This document shows positions 35,658 through 45,864 of a stretch of DNA of 64,000 nt, in pieces. The notes beneath the pieces are model-generated. The model was given only the letters and a program-made list of their open reading frames with translations, ran no database searches and was not told where the DNA came from. How positions within the stretch are numbered: the stretch's first letter is position 1; the number at the start of each line of letters is the position of its first letter. A program made the position numbers and the translations under genes. The DNA comes from Siderastrea siderea (lineage: Eukaryota; Cnidaria; Anthozoa; Scleractinia; Rhizangiidae), in assembly GCA_964030785.1 (NCBI GenBank), contig OZ034967.1, forward strand, positions 48,043,033 to 48,107,032, read 5' to 3'.

Positions 35658-36347
35658 CTGCAGGAGCAAACAAAGGTTATAAGCTGATATCTGATTGGTA
35701 GGGATCCAATCACAGCTTGTATCACTCTTATCTGGGAGCTGTCTGACATTAATTTATTATATAGACAGGAGTGTTTTACTGAAAACAGACTACTCGTAAA
35801 GTGCATACAAAACTACTTCTGGGACTCCAGTGGCATATTTTCCATATCACTAGTCAAATATCGATGATGTCCTTTCCCACTTTTACCCTGCTGCTTGTGC
35901 AAAACACTTTTGTCTATGCAATATAAAGAAAATTAGATGGCAAGGTGAAAGATATGAAGTTTAGTTATATTTTACTCGCTGTGCTCATTCACAAAATATC
36001 GTTTTTACCACTTGAAAATAAACTTCATATCATCATGCTGCTGTGTAATATCCTCTGGGTATTTATACTTTGATCATTGCAAGACATAAAGAGTGCCAGT
36101 GACATGTGCTTGTTTGTAATACAGGAATGTTTCCTGCATGCAGTTGAAAATGTGCCTCATGATGTGTAATCCAGGGATCAGCATCACCACCTCTTGTATG
36201 ATGTGCTTTTGCAAGTTTGGGAAAATGTTAACATTCTAGAACTGTGGCAATAACTTTAGATGACATTGACACTGTGGCTTGGATAAACACCATTTATTTC
36301 AGGTTATTGTGAACTGCTGAATATGGGTTATGAAAAAAAAGCCTTAA

Positions 36348-36551
36348 CCCTTTAAGCCCCGATAGTGATCAATATCAAAGCTCTTCTCATGATGTCAGTG
36401 CCTTATAACACAAAGAGGTCCTGAGAATAAAGGAAATGATCACCAAAGATGAATTGTCTTGATGTTTAAACAAGTTCTCCCAACTAGCTCTCAATACAAT
36501 GTATAGAGACCAGTAAGGAGAATTTGCATAATGATGCTGGGGCTTAAAGGG
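36348..36551. mobile_element. piggyBac-type MITE
   Basis: Perfect 13-bp terminal inverted repeats CCCTTTAAGCCCC / GGGGCTTAAAGGG bounded on both sides by TTAA (36344-36347 and 36552-36555). TTAA duplication and CCCTT-type ends define piggyBac. The 204-bp body has no ORF. Confidence 0.88.
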
Positions 36552-36645
36552 TTAAGCTTTGAAATAGGGAAATTGATCTGCTAAATCTATTGACAGCCTT
36601 AATAACATTTTGAAAAATTGACTTCTTATAGAAGGGGGGACCTGG

Positions 36646-37120
36646 TCATTGTTTACACAACTGCAATAGTTTTTGCAGAAAAGCTAGCAGGATGTGAGAA
36701 AAATAGGAAGTACTCAATTTTGGCAAAGAGGTTTCATGGCATGTTTCATCGAAGTACATCCTCTCAACATGAATTCCTTGGTTACCAAAGGCCAAGTCAG
36801 TCATAAGCACAAAGTCATTCCATTTCAAGCCTGAAACACCACACTGACCTTGAACTTGATGACAGTAGTGATGATTTGGGTCTAGTTGAAGGATGTCCTC
36901 ATTTTTAATTAAACAAAATGATTTCTTTTTTCCATACTGGGGCTCTTTCTTCGCTTGGTATGTCTGTAAGGGAGTCATTCCCTAGTCAGACTCTATACAT
37001 TTGATTTCAAGTCTACCATAGTGGGGATTGCTTGTGGGGTCATACACAAGCCTGTCTGGGGATGCTCCAAGCCAACTGTATTTGGGGTTAACAACCAGAC
37101 CACCAAGCGACTGAAGCGCA
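36646..37120 (-). pseudogene. YqaJ-type (lambda exonuclease-like) nuclease domain fragment
   Basis: Read leftward from about 37120: GGLVVNPKYSWLGASPDRLV, then YGRLEIKC (the PD-(D/E)xK core, with Asp in SPD and Glu/Lys in EIK), an in-frame TAG (36984-36982), MTPLQTYQAKK, LQLDPNHHYCHQVQGQCGVS, LKWNDFVLMTD, IHVERMYFDE and LPKLSTSYF. This order matches the YqaJ viral recombinase family as it occurs in many animal repeat-associated proteins. The N-terminal catalytic region upstream of GGLVV is not found, and one stop plus a Ser insertion before the last helix make it dead. In phages the enzyme resects double-stranded DNA; its role in animals is unsettled. Confidence 0.68.
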
Positions 37121-39160
37121 GTAAACACACAAAATTCGTTCAATTCTTTACTCCAGAAGGCTCTTCAAACTCCCATTCTTAGTGAAACATTTTACCTTTT
37201 GGTAAATAAAACACATGAAAACACACAAATCAGTGTCTTTCTCTAGTTTGCGATGAAACAGCAGCCACTTCCCTCGACTGGTTCCGCTATGGCAGAAGGT
37301 GCTGTGATTTGTGCCTTGCATGGGATACATATGTGCACACACCATAATACTCACAAGCAGTCTTTAGCACGGCTGTTCTCAGCCTTTTCTTGCTGCCTTT
37401 CCTATGCCTGTCGCACAGGTTCAACTTGTCATTAGCGAAGAGATTTAAAAAAAAAAGTTAATAATAATAATAATAATAATAATTTTATACTTTCAAATTT
37501 AAGTGCTTCATCCGGTAGTTTTCTACTGTTCTACTGTTCTTACCCCCTTCCCCCTACCCTTGGTTACATAACTCAAACATGGCCTTGGCCACATTTTACC
37601 TCTCTGCTACGAGTCTTTGATTAGAAGGTCTAATGTCCGCTAAGGAAGAAAGATACTGTACCTTGCGCCATGCGAAAAATACATCTGCCCAAGCCAAATT
37701 ACTAAAAAACAGTCCTAAGCATGGGTATGCTTAGCGTTTTCACGCTGCCTTTCTTATGCAAGTTGCACAAGTTCAGGTCAGCGTTGTAAGCGATGGCGTA
37801 CTATAACTGTACAAGCTTGATCTAATACAATCTATCGGGTATAGAACTTTTGCTTCTCTAGCGCAGCACTATAACTTAAACGCTTACCATGAAGTAAAAA
37901 GCCAATACACCTATCAGATTCACGCAAGTTATAAATTATTCTTGAAAAGAACAACTTATCCATCGTGCAGTGAGGAACTAGTACCTGGAGAACAACCTCG
38001 ACCTATCTGCTTTCTTAGCAACTCGATATCTGTCAGGTTCTCGCCTGTACCCAGTTTGTTGAGCAAGGAGCGGGGAGGGGGAGGGGAGGAGAGGCACAAA
38101 AAGGAAACGCTTGCCTGCAAACGCCACAAGTTTGAAAAACGCCCCTTTAGCACTCAAGGTTGGGTGAATTCATAGCGTGACAGCTTGTCAATAAAGCAGC
38201 AAATAACAGATCACTGGATGTTACAAACTTACTTTCTCCTTGAAAATCAAAACATGCTCCACGTAAGTCAAACCCACGAACTGCAGAAACGAAGCACTCG
38301 GAGATGTGATGTCGAAGTCTCGAAAGTTGGAAACTCAAAGGGGGCACTTCAGGATTTGTCGTTGTAATTTCAAAGTTAATAAATTTGAAAATTTATCTCT
38401 GCTAGGAAAATTGGTTTATTACTTCGGGAACCTTTTCAAAGGATCGGAAAGAAAGGATTCTTAAGGAGCAATTTTTGCTGATATTTTCAGAGTGGTTAGA
38501 GTGGAAGTTGTTGAAAACTTGTAGCTATTTTCGGAACGTGCGTGCAATCTTTGTGCTCGTAAAATTAGGAACTTAAGGGCATTATTTGAAGTTATTCGGC
38601 ATGCGATAAGTATATCGAGTCTGCTGTTTCCCAAGCTCTGCCAAATCAGCGTATCATCTTGTCTAAACGGCTGCTCAAAACTCCATCGGGCAAAAGTCGA
38701 TGTAGAAAGAGAAAGCTTGCCGAAAGTCCCTGAGATTTGAAGGCACCGAATAGCCGTCTTCTAGAGTCAAACCTGAACATCGAAATTTTCCAGCTGGAGA
38801 GAAACAGTTAGCTGTGTTAATGTGGGTCACGCTCAAATTAACTTACCTGATTTGATTGACGTTCGTTGGCAGATGGATTTTTCAAAATCGTGGGCTTTTG
38901 CGGACAAGCGTTTTCTTTCTTCCCTTCTCCTGCCCCTTCTCCCACTTCTTTTTGCGCTCGCCCCAATTTTCGCACAGCCAAAAAGTGAAAAATGCTTCGA
39001 ATGTACGAAAAACCCTAGGCCTATGGAAACGCTTGCTACACAGGCTAGGGTTTCGATAGTGTCTACCTCGAGGTCACAAGCCCCTTTTTCTCTTCCTGGG
39101 TCACCGAAATCCATTCTGCAGACACCCATCCAGGTACCGCTATTGGCCTTCTTTAGAGTA
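37121..39160. other. non-coding stretch
   Basis: No recognised protein. (TAA)n microsatellite at 37459-37484 and a purine-rich run near 38070-38105. Confidence 0.45.
37459..37484. repeat. (TAA)n microsatellite
   Basis: About eight TAA units. Confidence 0.9.
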
Positions 39161-39819
39161 CCGTAAAGTTCCGTGTATAAGCCGCACCCGTAGATAAGCC
39201 GCACCCCCGATTTGGAAGCTCAAATTTCGAAAAAAAAAATAGACAATAAAGTTTGAAGTTCCTTTGAAGTTCTATTTGTATACAAACAAGGGCAAACAAG
39301 CACGATTCCAAAACACCGTACACGGCGGTTGTGGCAAACTTTTATACAAACGAAGTCTTTAAATGGCGAAATTTCACTTATCATACCTTAATTTCTGTTT
39401 GTATTCACCATATCTTATCTGTTGATACCACTTTTTCAAGATTATCACTTCAAAACACTCCATGAAGTTGAAATTCCGACAAATTCGTACGCGTTTGAAA
39501 CGAAACGAACGAATGCTTAGCGGCCAAGCTTTCAAACGTGGAGAGGAGTCTGGGTCTCGGCAAAACAACACAGAAGAGAACACGCAAAGATGCCATTACA
39601 ATATTTATTCCACTAATTAGTATTACACCTCTAAAGGATAAGCGAATGATGTTTTTGCGAGTAAAATCTCTAAAACTACCACTGTTCTTCGTGTGAACAT
39701 CGAACATTTTCTTGGAGTAATAAAATTCTAATTAACAAATGTCTATTTACGACAACTATATTTACAAGCGATCGGAAAGTGTCTGTCAAAGTTTATAAGA
39801 ATGTTCATCGTCTTAAAGC

Positions 39820-40105
39820 TTAAAATCCATTGAAGTCCTCACTATCGCTATCTCCAAAGAGATTCTGATAGTCTTCTGGATCAATGTCCGCTTGCTCTCT
39901 CTCGTAACTGTCGGCGTAGTGCAAGTCTGCGTCATCGTCATCATCATTGATACCGGCGAATGGATCAGAGTCGTCGTCGTCTTCATCCCACATTTCATCA
40001 TCCTCTGTGCCATCCAAGGCATTCGTAATGCAGCACTTACGAAAGGACTTCTTGATCAGCTCGCTAGGGATGTCCTCCCAGGCCTCAACAATCCAAATCG
40101 TAGTT
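39820..40105 (-). pseudogene. pogo/Tigger-like transposase, C-terminal remnant
   Basis: Minus-strand frame ending at 39820: EAWEDIPSELIKKSFRKC, then a tail dominated by Asp and Glu (DEDDDDSDPFAGINDDDDDA through FGDSDSEDFNGF). The W.dIp.elI..SF.kCgI wording and the acidic tail are usual at the end of pogo/Tigger and CENP-B-like transposases. The catalytic core should precede it but is replaced at about 40105 by the start of the divergent ORF. No stop lies inside the remnant. Confidence 0.72.
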
Positions 40106-40112
40106 TTGCAAA

Positions 40113-40475
40113 ATGGATGAATTTACTTTCGATTTGGCTGTTCGGGGATACCATGTTTATCAAGATGTTTGGAAACCCGCAGCAGGGGAAAAACTTCACG
40201 CCGAACAGGAGCTTGACAATCTGATGGATAAATTTGCAGTGAAAGTCACGAAAAACAACGAAACGGTCGGCCATTTGCCTCGCGAGTACTCGCGAATATC
40301 CTGGTATTTTCTCGCACGTGGCGGAAAGATACGTGTTGAAGTGACAGGCCACAGGCGCCATTGCAAACAACTTTGCAGAGGAATGGAGATTCCGTGTAGG
40401 TTGGTGTTTAGTTGTTCGAGTAAAGTGAAATTAAATCGCTTGAAAGAACTGTTGGAGAACAAGATACGCCGGTGA
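40113..40475 (+). CDS. HIRAN-like small protein of the pogo/Tigger-like element
   Basis: An intact 120-codon frame starting with ATG at 40113. Core: VRGYHVYQDVWKPAAGEKL, then E..N..MDKFAVKV, ETVGHLPREYSRISWYFLAR, GGKIRVEVTG and MEIPCRLVFSC, with a basic C-terminus. The pattern G..YQ..W.P..GE.L..E.e..N..D.fAV.V......VGhlpr is that of HIRAN domains, which in SNF2-family proteins bind the 3' end of single-stranded DNA. Here it stands alone in a TIR-bounded element, so it may help the transposase handle DNA ends; that is inference. Lack of lesions, unlike the neighbouring transposase, suggests a young element or selection. Confidence 0.6.
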   Translation: MDEFTFDLAVRGYHVYQDVWKPAAGEKLHAEQELDNLMDKFAVKVTKNNETVGHLPREYSRISWYFLARGGKIRVEVTGHRRHCKQLCRGMEIPCRLVFSCSSKVKLNRLKELLENKIRR

Positions 40476-40739
40476 ATGTTTGAAGACACGAACACTGTAC
40501 AAACGGCTCCTTTAGGAGCCACCACTCGTATAAAAGTCAATGAACAACATCAACATGCTTTCAGTTTGTGTGTATCTTTATTCAGTGACATCTTAAGACG
40601 TTTTTATGAATATTAATTAGGCCTTTAAGAACTCCAACCACAGATGTTTCCGTAGATAAGCCGCACCCCCGATTTTTGACTTAAATTTTGAGGAAAAAGG
40701 TGCGGCTTATACATGGACTTTACGGTACATGATGCTACA

Positions 40740-41090
40740 CAGCAGTTCATAGCACCCAGCGTACTCACGTCGTAGGATAGCAGTGTCAATCGTGGGATTC
40801 TTGATCTCGAGTTTCATAGCAGAGTTCTCTTGTGATGTAGTCTTGGCGACATGGGAAGTTTTTGCTTTTGTTTCTGTTTTTATTTTACGCACTGGCAATA
40901 CAGGTGGGCAAGGGTCTAACATGGTTGCTGTGCTGAATGCAGTAAAATCTGTTTCTACCGGTAAGCATGCTAGCTTGTTAAGAATCATTGTCCCGATGAT
41001 ATGCAGAATATTCAGCATTTTTCCAGGGACAGGCAGAGGTACTGCTGCCCAAACGGGAGATATTAAGTGAGAAAAAGTTCTGTGATACCA
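40740..41090 (-). CDS. open frame of unknown nature beside the Tigger-like element
   Basis: About 110 open codons on the minus strand (includes MLNILHIIGTMILNKLACL and LDPCPPVLPVRKIKTETKAK), abutting the TA target site of the Tigger-like insertion. A hydrophobic start and a Lys/Thr-rich middle; no family recognised. It could be a real exon cut by the insertion or chance. Confidence 0.2.
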
Positions 41091-41582
41091 GCCAGATTGT
41101 ACAGGATGAAGTACCTTTTTAGTATAAAATTAAATTTTTTACAACTTCACCGCATATGACAACTTGAACCTGTGTGACATGCATAGGAAAGACAGCATGT
41201 AAAGGCTTGTCTAAGGGTGTGGCTGCTGTATCATCGATGACGAGCAGTGAGAAAGACATTTGTGAAGCAAAGGAAATAGGAGACGTCTGCAAGCGGGCTA
41301 GCACTATAAGGCTCCAACCCTGAAGGCCACTGACATTGGGAGAACTTGCTTAGTAGTACGTGTCACTGGTTTGAACGTAAAAAATTATATATAATAGTAA
41401 GTATATTTGTAATGAAAGCTCTCTTTTTCCTTTTTCCCCCTACTTTTTTTCCTATCAAGCACAAGCGTTCGTCACCATAGTGTTGTTTGCGACTGCTCAC
41501 TATGCAGGCCTAAAATCTGGTTAATCGTTAACATAGGGAACGTCGGCTGCGCTGTAGAAACATTTGACAACCCACATGCAAC

Positions 41583-41652
41583 ATGGCTCGGCGATCTCGC
41601 TATGTGTTTTGCAATGAAAGTTGCAGTTTCCAGCCTGGAAAAGCTCACTTAG
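41583..41652 (+). CDS. candidate first exon
   Basis: ATG in fair context (CAACATGGC) opens MARRSRYVFCNESCSFQPGK and ends at a strong donor AG|GTAAGAG. No downstream partner exon is identified. Speculative. Confidence 0.22.
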
Positions 41653-43706
41653 GTAAGAGTTATTTCCTAAACATTTCATGAATCGGTTTTTTACTTCGTT
41701 ATTGATTCCGCATTCACGTTGTAAACAGACTTTGAATGTCTAATTCAGTGATAAACAGAGTAGGTCAATTACATAACATACTTCTCTAAATTGCCCAAAA
41801 TCACTCAATATTGGGAACAAAGGCCTCCAAATTCAAAATCCTAGTTTCCTCTATTTGAAAACATTCTAGTAAAACAAGCAAACTCGTATTCTGGCGAAGA
41901 AAGTCACATTTTAAGAGCTGCTGTGTTGATTTCCGTTGTCATGAAAGGTCAAAGGGTCACTCATATCTTTCAAGAAGCCTGTTTTCAAAGCGCTCTCAAA
42001 ATTTGCTGTTTCATTTGTCCCAAAATGTTTTTCAGCCAATGTTTAGTTGAAGTGATTGTTCTTTCCCGGAGTATAGTCTCGTTGTGTAAAGCCATGTACC
42101 AGAGTGCGTTTTTGAGCCTTGAATTTAGCCTAAATTGGGTTGTCGGTAACAACCGTTGTTGAGTATAAATTTTGGATTTTTGTAAAAATTTCAAGTTGGC
42201 TTTTCATGAAACTTTGACACTACTGATAAACAGAGGAAATAATATCTTTTAACTCCCCGGGTTAATCTTTTTTAGGATGCTTTCAATAGTTGAACAGGAG
42301 CTTCCGGAAAAGTCCCGATTTTGGCGTTGATTTTGACTGCCGCAAAGGGCAAAATACGAAAATATTCACTAAAAACTAAATAAAAATCTAAACGACAAGA
42401 AACTTATATTTTTAAAACTAGTTCACCAACGCCTTTATTCTGGCAGATTTTGAGAAAATCGGATTTTTCTATCTTGCATACCCTTAGTCGGTTCTTACAG
42501 CAAACCACTCTTAAATGGCATAGAAATGGTCTTGAATTCCATTGATAAAGCTTGCCAGAGTTCATCATTGTCAAAGGTTCGGGGTGGGAAGGATCCTCAG
42601 GAATCAGTGATGCAGATTGTCACTGACCTTATCAGTGGTGATGTTTTCTCCAGGTACAATCAACGAGATGGCTAAATTGGCTTCTCAGAATTAATGCGAA
42701 CATCTGATTGCTCAATTGAACTATGAAGAATTCTATCATTGGATAAGAAACAAGTTGAAAGAGTGGAGACAGATTTACAACCTAGGACAGTAGATATTGA
42801 AAATCAGAGTTTTGAAACTTTCAGCACAATGTAAATAATATAATGTTGTAGTCTTAGTGACTATTAGATTAGTGTGAATGCTTTTTTTGCAACAGAGATG
42901 AAAATGATCTTACAGTGTCTGAATCCTAGAGGCTGTTCGATCTTGAAGAATTAATTTTTTGCATAGCTTTTCCTTTTTTTTGAATGAAGTTCATAAACAA
43001 AACCGAGTTTCAGAATACTATCCATTTTGTTCAAGATGTAATAATTTCAACATATAATAACCTCAACATTGCATTTAGAAATATTTCATTATAACAATAC
43101 TGTCTTTATAAACATAACCAAAACTCAAATTACAAACAATGTTGTAAGAAGAAATAAGGCATATGAGTAATAAGAATATACATGTATCCTTCTGGAACAT
43201 TTGTTGAAAATTGTTGCCATCATGAAAAAAACAAGCAAACAAACAAATAAATCAGGAAATTAATTTCTGGGTTACAAAGAAAAGTCTCCAGTGGACAACA
43301 TCCAGGCAAAATATAACCATCTCTGGACAAACGTCAAGCATTAGTACACATGTATCAAGAGAGAAGCATGAATATTTCTTTTCCAAGTGTAAATTCTTAA
43401 AATAGTCTATTATATTTTCAATAAGGAAATTAAAGGTGGAACTTCTCAACACCACTTTCATGTGTCTCAGTTCCAGAGCAACTGATGCAAAAATAGATTA
43501 TAAATGTACACAAGCTAAAAGGAAATATAAATTGAATCTTTTGCTACATATCTGACACTGTTGCAAAGTCATCAATGCTTCACTGCAAGCATGAACACTA
43601 ACCCAGGTAAGATTGTAATGTGTTCCATAAGTAGAGATGAATAACAGTTTTATGTTTTGCTGATTTACATGGGCATCAACAAATTTAATTTGACTTGGAA
43701 AATTAG
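41653..43706. other. non-coding stretch
   Basis: AT-rich; frames are short and unrecognised. Confidence 0.45.
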
Positions 43707-44171
43707 GGGCGCTTTCAATTCAACCAAAAATTCTGGAAATTCCGGTAGAGAATCAAATGGAACGGAGATCTTCGCAAAATTCATTTCGAAAATGTTGGTC
43801 AACCTCTCAAGGTTGATGCTTTTCCCGAAAATTTGGAAATTCCGGGAATTTTCTGTTCCATTGGGCAGTCCATTTCACTAGATCCTCAGTCCCAGTTTCT
43901 CCAGCCGTGATTGCTGAGCGAAAATGGCGGCGACTTCAGGTGATCTTAACCAATGCAGCGTGTGCTTCTTTACCAGCAATGATTTTGAGTTCTTTTTGAG
44001 GCATCTCTGTGTTGAAAAAAACTCGGAAAGAAACAAGAACGTCCTCAAGTCTGCCATTTTGAATTTGTCCCGAGCAGGAATGGAACGAGCCTGGTAGAAA
44101 ATACTGTTCCATTTGGTGCATGGAAATTTCGGAAATGACAACCGAAGATTTTGGTCGAATGGAAAGTGCCC
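43707..44171. mobile_element. MITE with long TIRs, TAG/TA target
   Basis: Inverted ends GGGCGCTTTCAATTCAACCA / mirror GGGCACTTTCCATTCGACCA, extending about 70 bp with interruptions (AATTCCGG and AAATGGAAC words are shared). Each end is flanked by TAG (43704-43706 and 44172-44174). A 3-bp target would fit a PIF/Harbinger-like source, though TAG is not its usual TWA. 465 bp, no ORF of note. Confidence 0.75.
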
Positions 44172-44317
44172 TAGAACACACTACAAAATGTCTGTTTTAG
44201 CTTTCAAGTGTTATCAACTCATTGACTGTCACTTACAAAGAACCACTATAAGTTTTCCAGTTCATAGGGTAGTCTTCACTACCAATGGATAAAAGACTGA
44301 ACAGTTCCACATTCATA
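44172..44317. other. intron-like gap left of RecQ fragment
   Basis: Sequence past the putative donor of the last visible RecQ exon. Confidence 0.35.
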
Positions 44318-45455
44318 CCTTCCATCACATCTTCAAAACTAGCAATGTCCTCGAACGTTTCTCTTGAAAAATTTTTAATATCAACTTTGCATGACCAACA
44401 CTGAAAACTGGAAACCTTGTGAGTATGTCTGAAATTGAAAATATTGACGCAGATGCTGCAACAATAGCATCAATTAGTTCAGCAGAAAATCCATGGGCAC
44501 TTGAGGAACCATACACAGTTAAGGACCGACTGTTCAAATGTCTTCGTAACTCACTTAGTGCCTCTCACAATACAACTTGATCTTCTTTGCTGATAGTCCT
44601 TTGACAGGCAACCATAGTCTCTTTTTCCAGTGAACCAACTGGTTGATCAAATGGGAAAGTATCCCGCTGGCACTCTTCTCCAGCACACAGACACCTCTTG
44701 GCACAGTTGCCACAGCAATCATGAAGAGGTTGCACGCTTTCAACATACGCATAATCTGCAAATAGTGCTTTGTGAACACAACTGTCTGCCTTGCAGAATG
44801 TTTTTACTGCCTTATCACAAAGAGACAGCTGATAACTGTGGTAGATTATGACATTATGAGCAGGCTCTCCATTTCGGCCAGCTCTTCCTCCTTCTTGAAT
44901 ATGATCTACTTTGGTTCTTTCTGGACCAAATTGAATGACATATTAGACATCTGGAAAGTTCACCCCCATTGTCAGTGCCGAGGTTGCCACCACAACTCTC
45001 ACACAGCCAGAATCATTTTTGAATAAATCAGCGAATCGGCTCTTGTATTTTGGACATGTCATTGAGTGGTAAATTCCCAAAAGTTGGTAAGCTGGGACTC
45101 GAGGCTTGTCAGGTACATATGCATGATCGCCAAGGGCATCAAGGAGATGTCCAGTCACTTTTGTGACATCCTGAATGGTGGAACAAAATATGATGCCTTT
45201 GGGCACCTTATCCTTATGGGCCTTGATGAGGCCCACCAGCCACTGCAGATGACGCAGATGATCTTCTCTCTTAGTTTTCACACCAGTGAATCGGATGTTT
45301 GTTCGTTCAAGGCTAACGTTTAGAACAACAGTGTCTTTCTTTAGGACAAACTCTTTCACAATGGTTTCCTGCATTTTGTCATAAGCTGTTCCAGTTAAAG
45401 CTAAGAAAGGAACACTTGAGGAAACGATTATAGTTGCGTGTGAATACCAAGTCAT
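44318..45455 (-). pseudogene. RecQ-family DNA helicase, C-terminal half
   Basis: Read on the minus strand: FLALTGTAYDKMQETIV (motif III region), NVSLERTNIRFTG, then the helicase-C domain with GIIFCSTIQDVTKV (motif IV), GIYHSMTCPKYKSRFADLF, VRVVVATSALTMGVNFPDV (motif V), YVIQFGPER and the arginine-finger motif QEGGRAGRNGEPAHN (VI). A RecQ zinc-binding segment follows (Cys in SCVHKALF, then CCGNCAKRC), then a Ser-rich tail. A TAA (44945-44943) separates motif V from VI, a TGA (44567-44565) lies after the zinc domain, and a frameshift falls near 44365. The N-terminal DEAH half is absent from the 400 bp upstream. RecQ enzymes unwind DNA 3'-5'; this one is dead. It faces away from the CxC-like gene that starts 410 bp to its right. 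Confidence 0.9.
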
Positions 45456-45864
45456 AGAAAAATAAGTCTGCTCAAACTAAGTCCAAGTCTGCTCAGCAAA
45501 ACAAGATGTCTTCATGGCATTTCCATTACGTTCTAATTTCACCTCAATAGCTGGAAGAGTCTAAGGTTAGTTCAAAGCCGGTGAATTGAAGTAATTGTTT
45601 TAAAGTTGGTACCATCTGATGCTCGATTTAGGTGGCTTGGACTGAGCCCAAACGTTTTGTGACGTTTCACACATCACAATACGTCATGTGGTCTCACTCG
45701 AGTTTTCGCTTTCGCTGGCCTTCACTAAAACGTCTCAGTCTGAATTGATCGCTTTGACTTTTTCGATTTTTAACTGTCTCATTGTAAAGATTATTGTAAT
45801 TCCTTCTTTGCAAATAAACTTAGATCTTTGTAAATAGTAGCGTTTTTCTAGATTATTGTAAATA
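45456..45864. other. intergenic gap between RecQ fragment and CxC-like gene
   Basis: About 410 bp between the two divergent coding pieces. Contains CGTTTTGTGACGTTTC and TACGTCATGTGG (CRE-like TGACGT words) near 45655-45690. It may have been a shared promoter, but the RecQ N-terminus is missing, so some DNA could have been lost here. Confidence 0.35.

Larger units (their letters stand above)
39161..40725. mobile_element. pogo/Tigger-like DNA transposon, internally deleted
   Basis: 1,565 bp bounded by TA on each side (39159-39160 and 40726-40727). Inverted ends begin CCGTAAAGT and share CCRTGTATAAGCCGCACC. Both ends also carry a direct subterminal word GATAAGCCGCACCCCCGATTT. Inside lie the acidic C-terminus of a pogo/CENP-B-like transposase (minus) and an HIRAN-like ORF (plus), whose 5' ends are separated by only a few bases. 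The transposase HTH and DDE core are absent, so this copy is a deletion derivative. TA duplication fits the Tc1/mariner/pogo superfamily. Confidence 0.8.

Noticed and set aside
39892..40224. Plus-strand ORF with hydrophobic start (possible membrane protein)
   Set aside because: Shadow of the acidic transposase tail; the hydrophobicity comes from the antisense of Asp/Glu codons.
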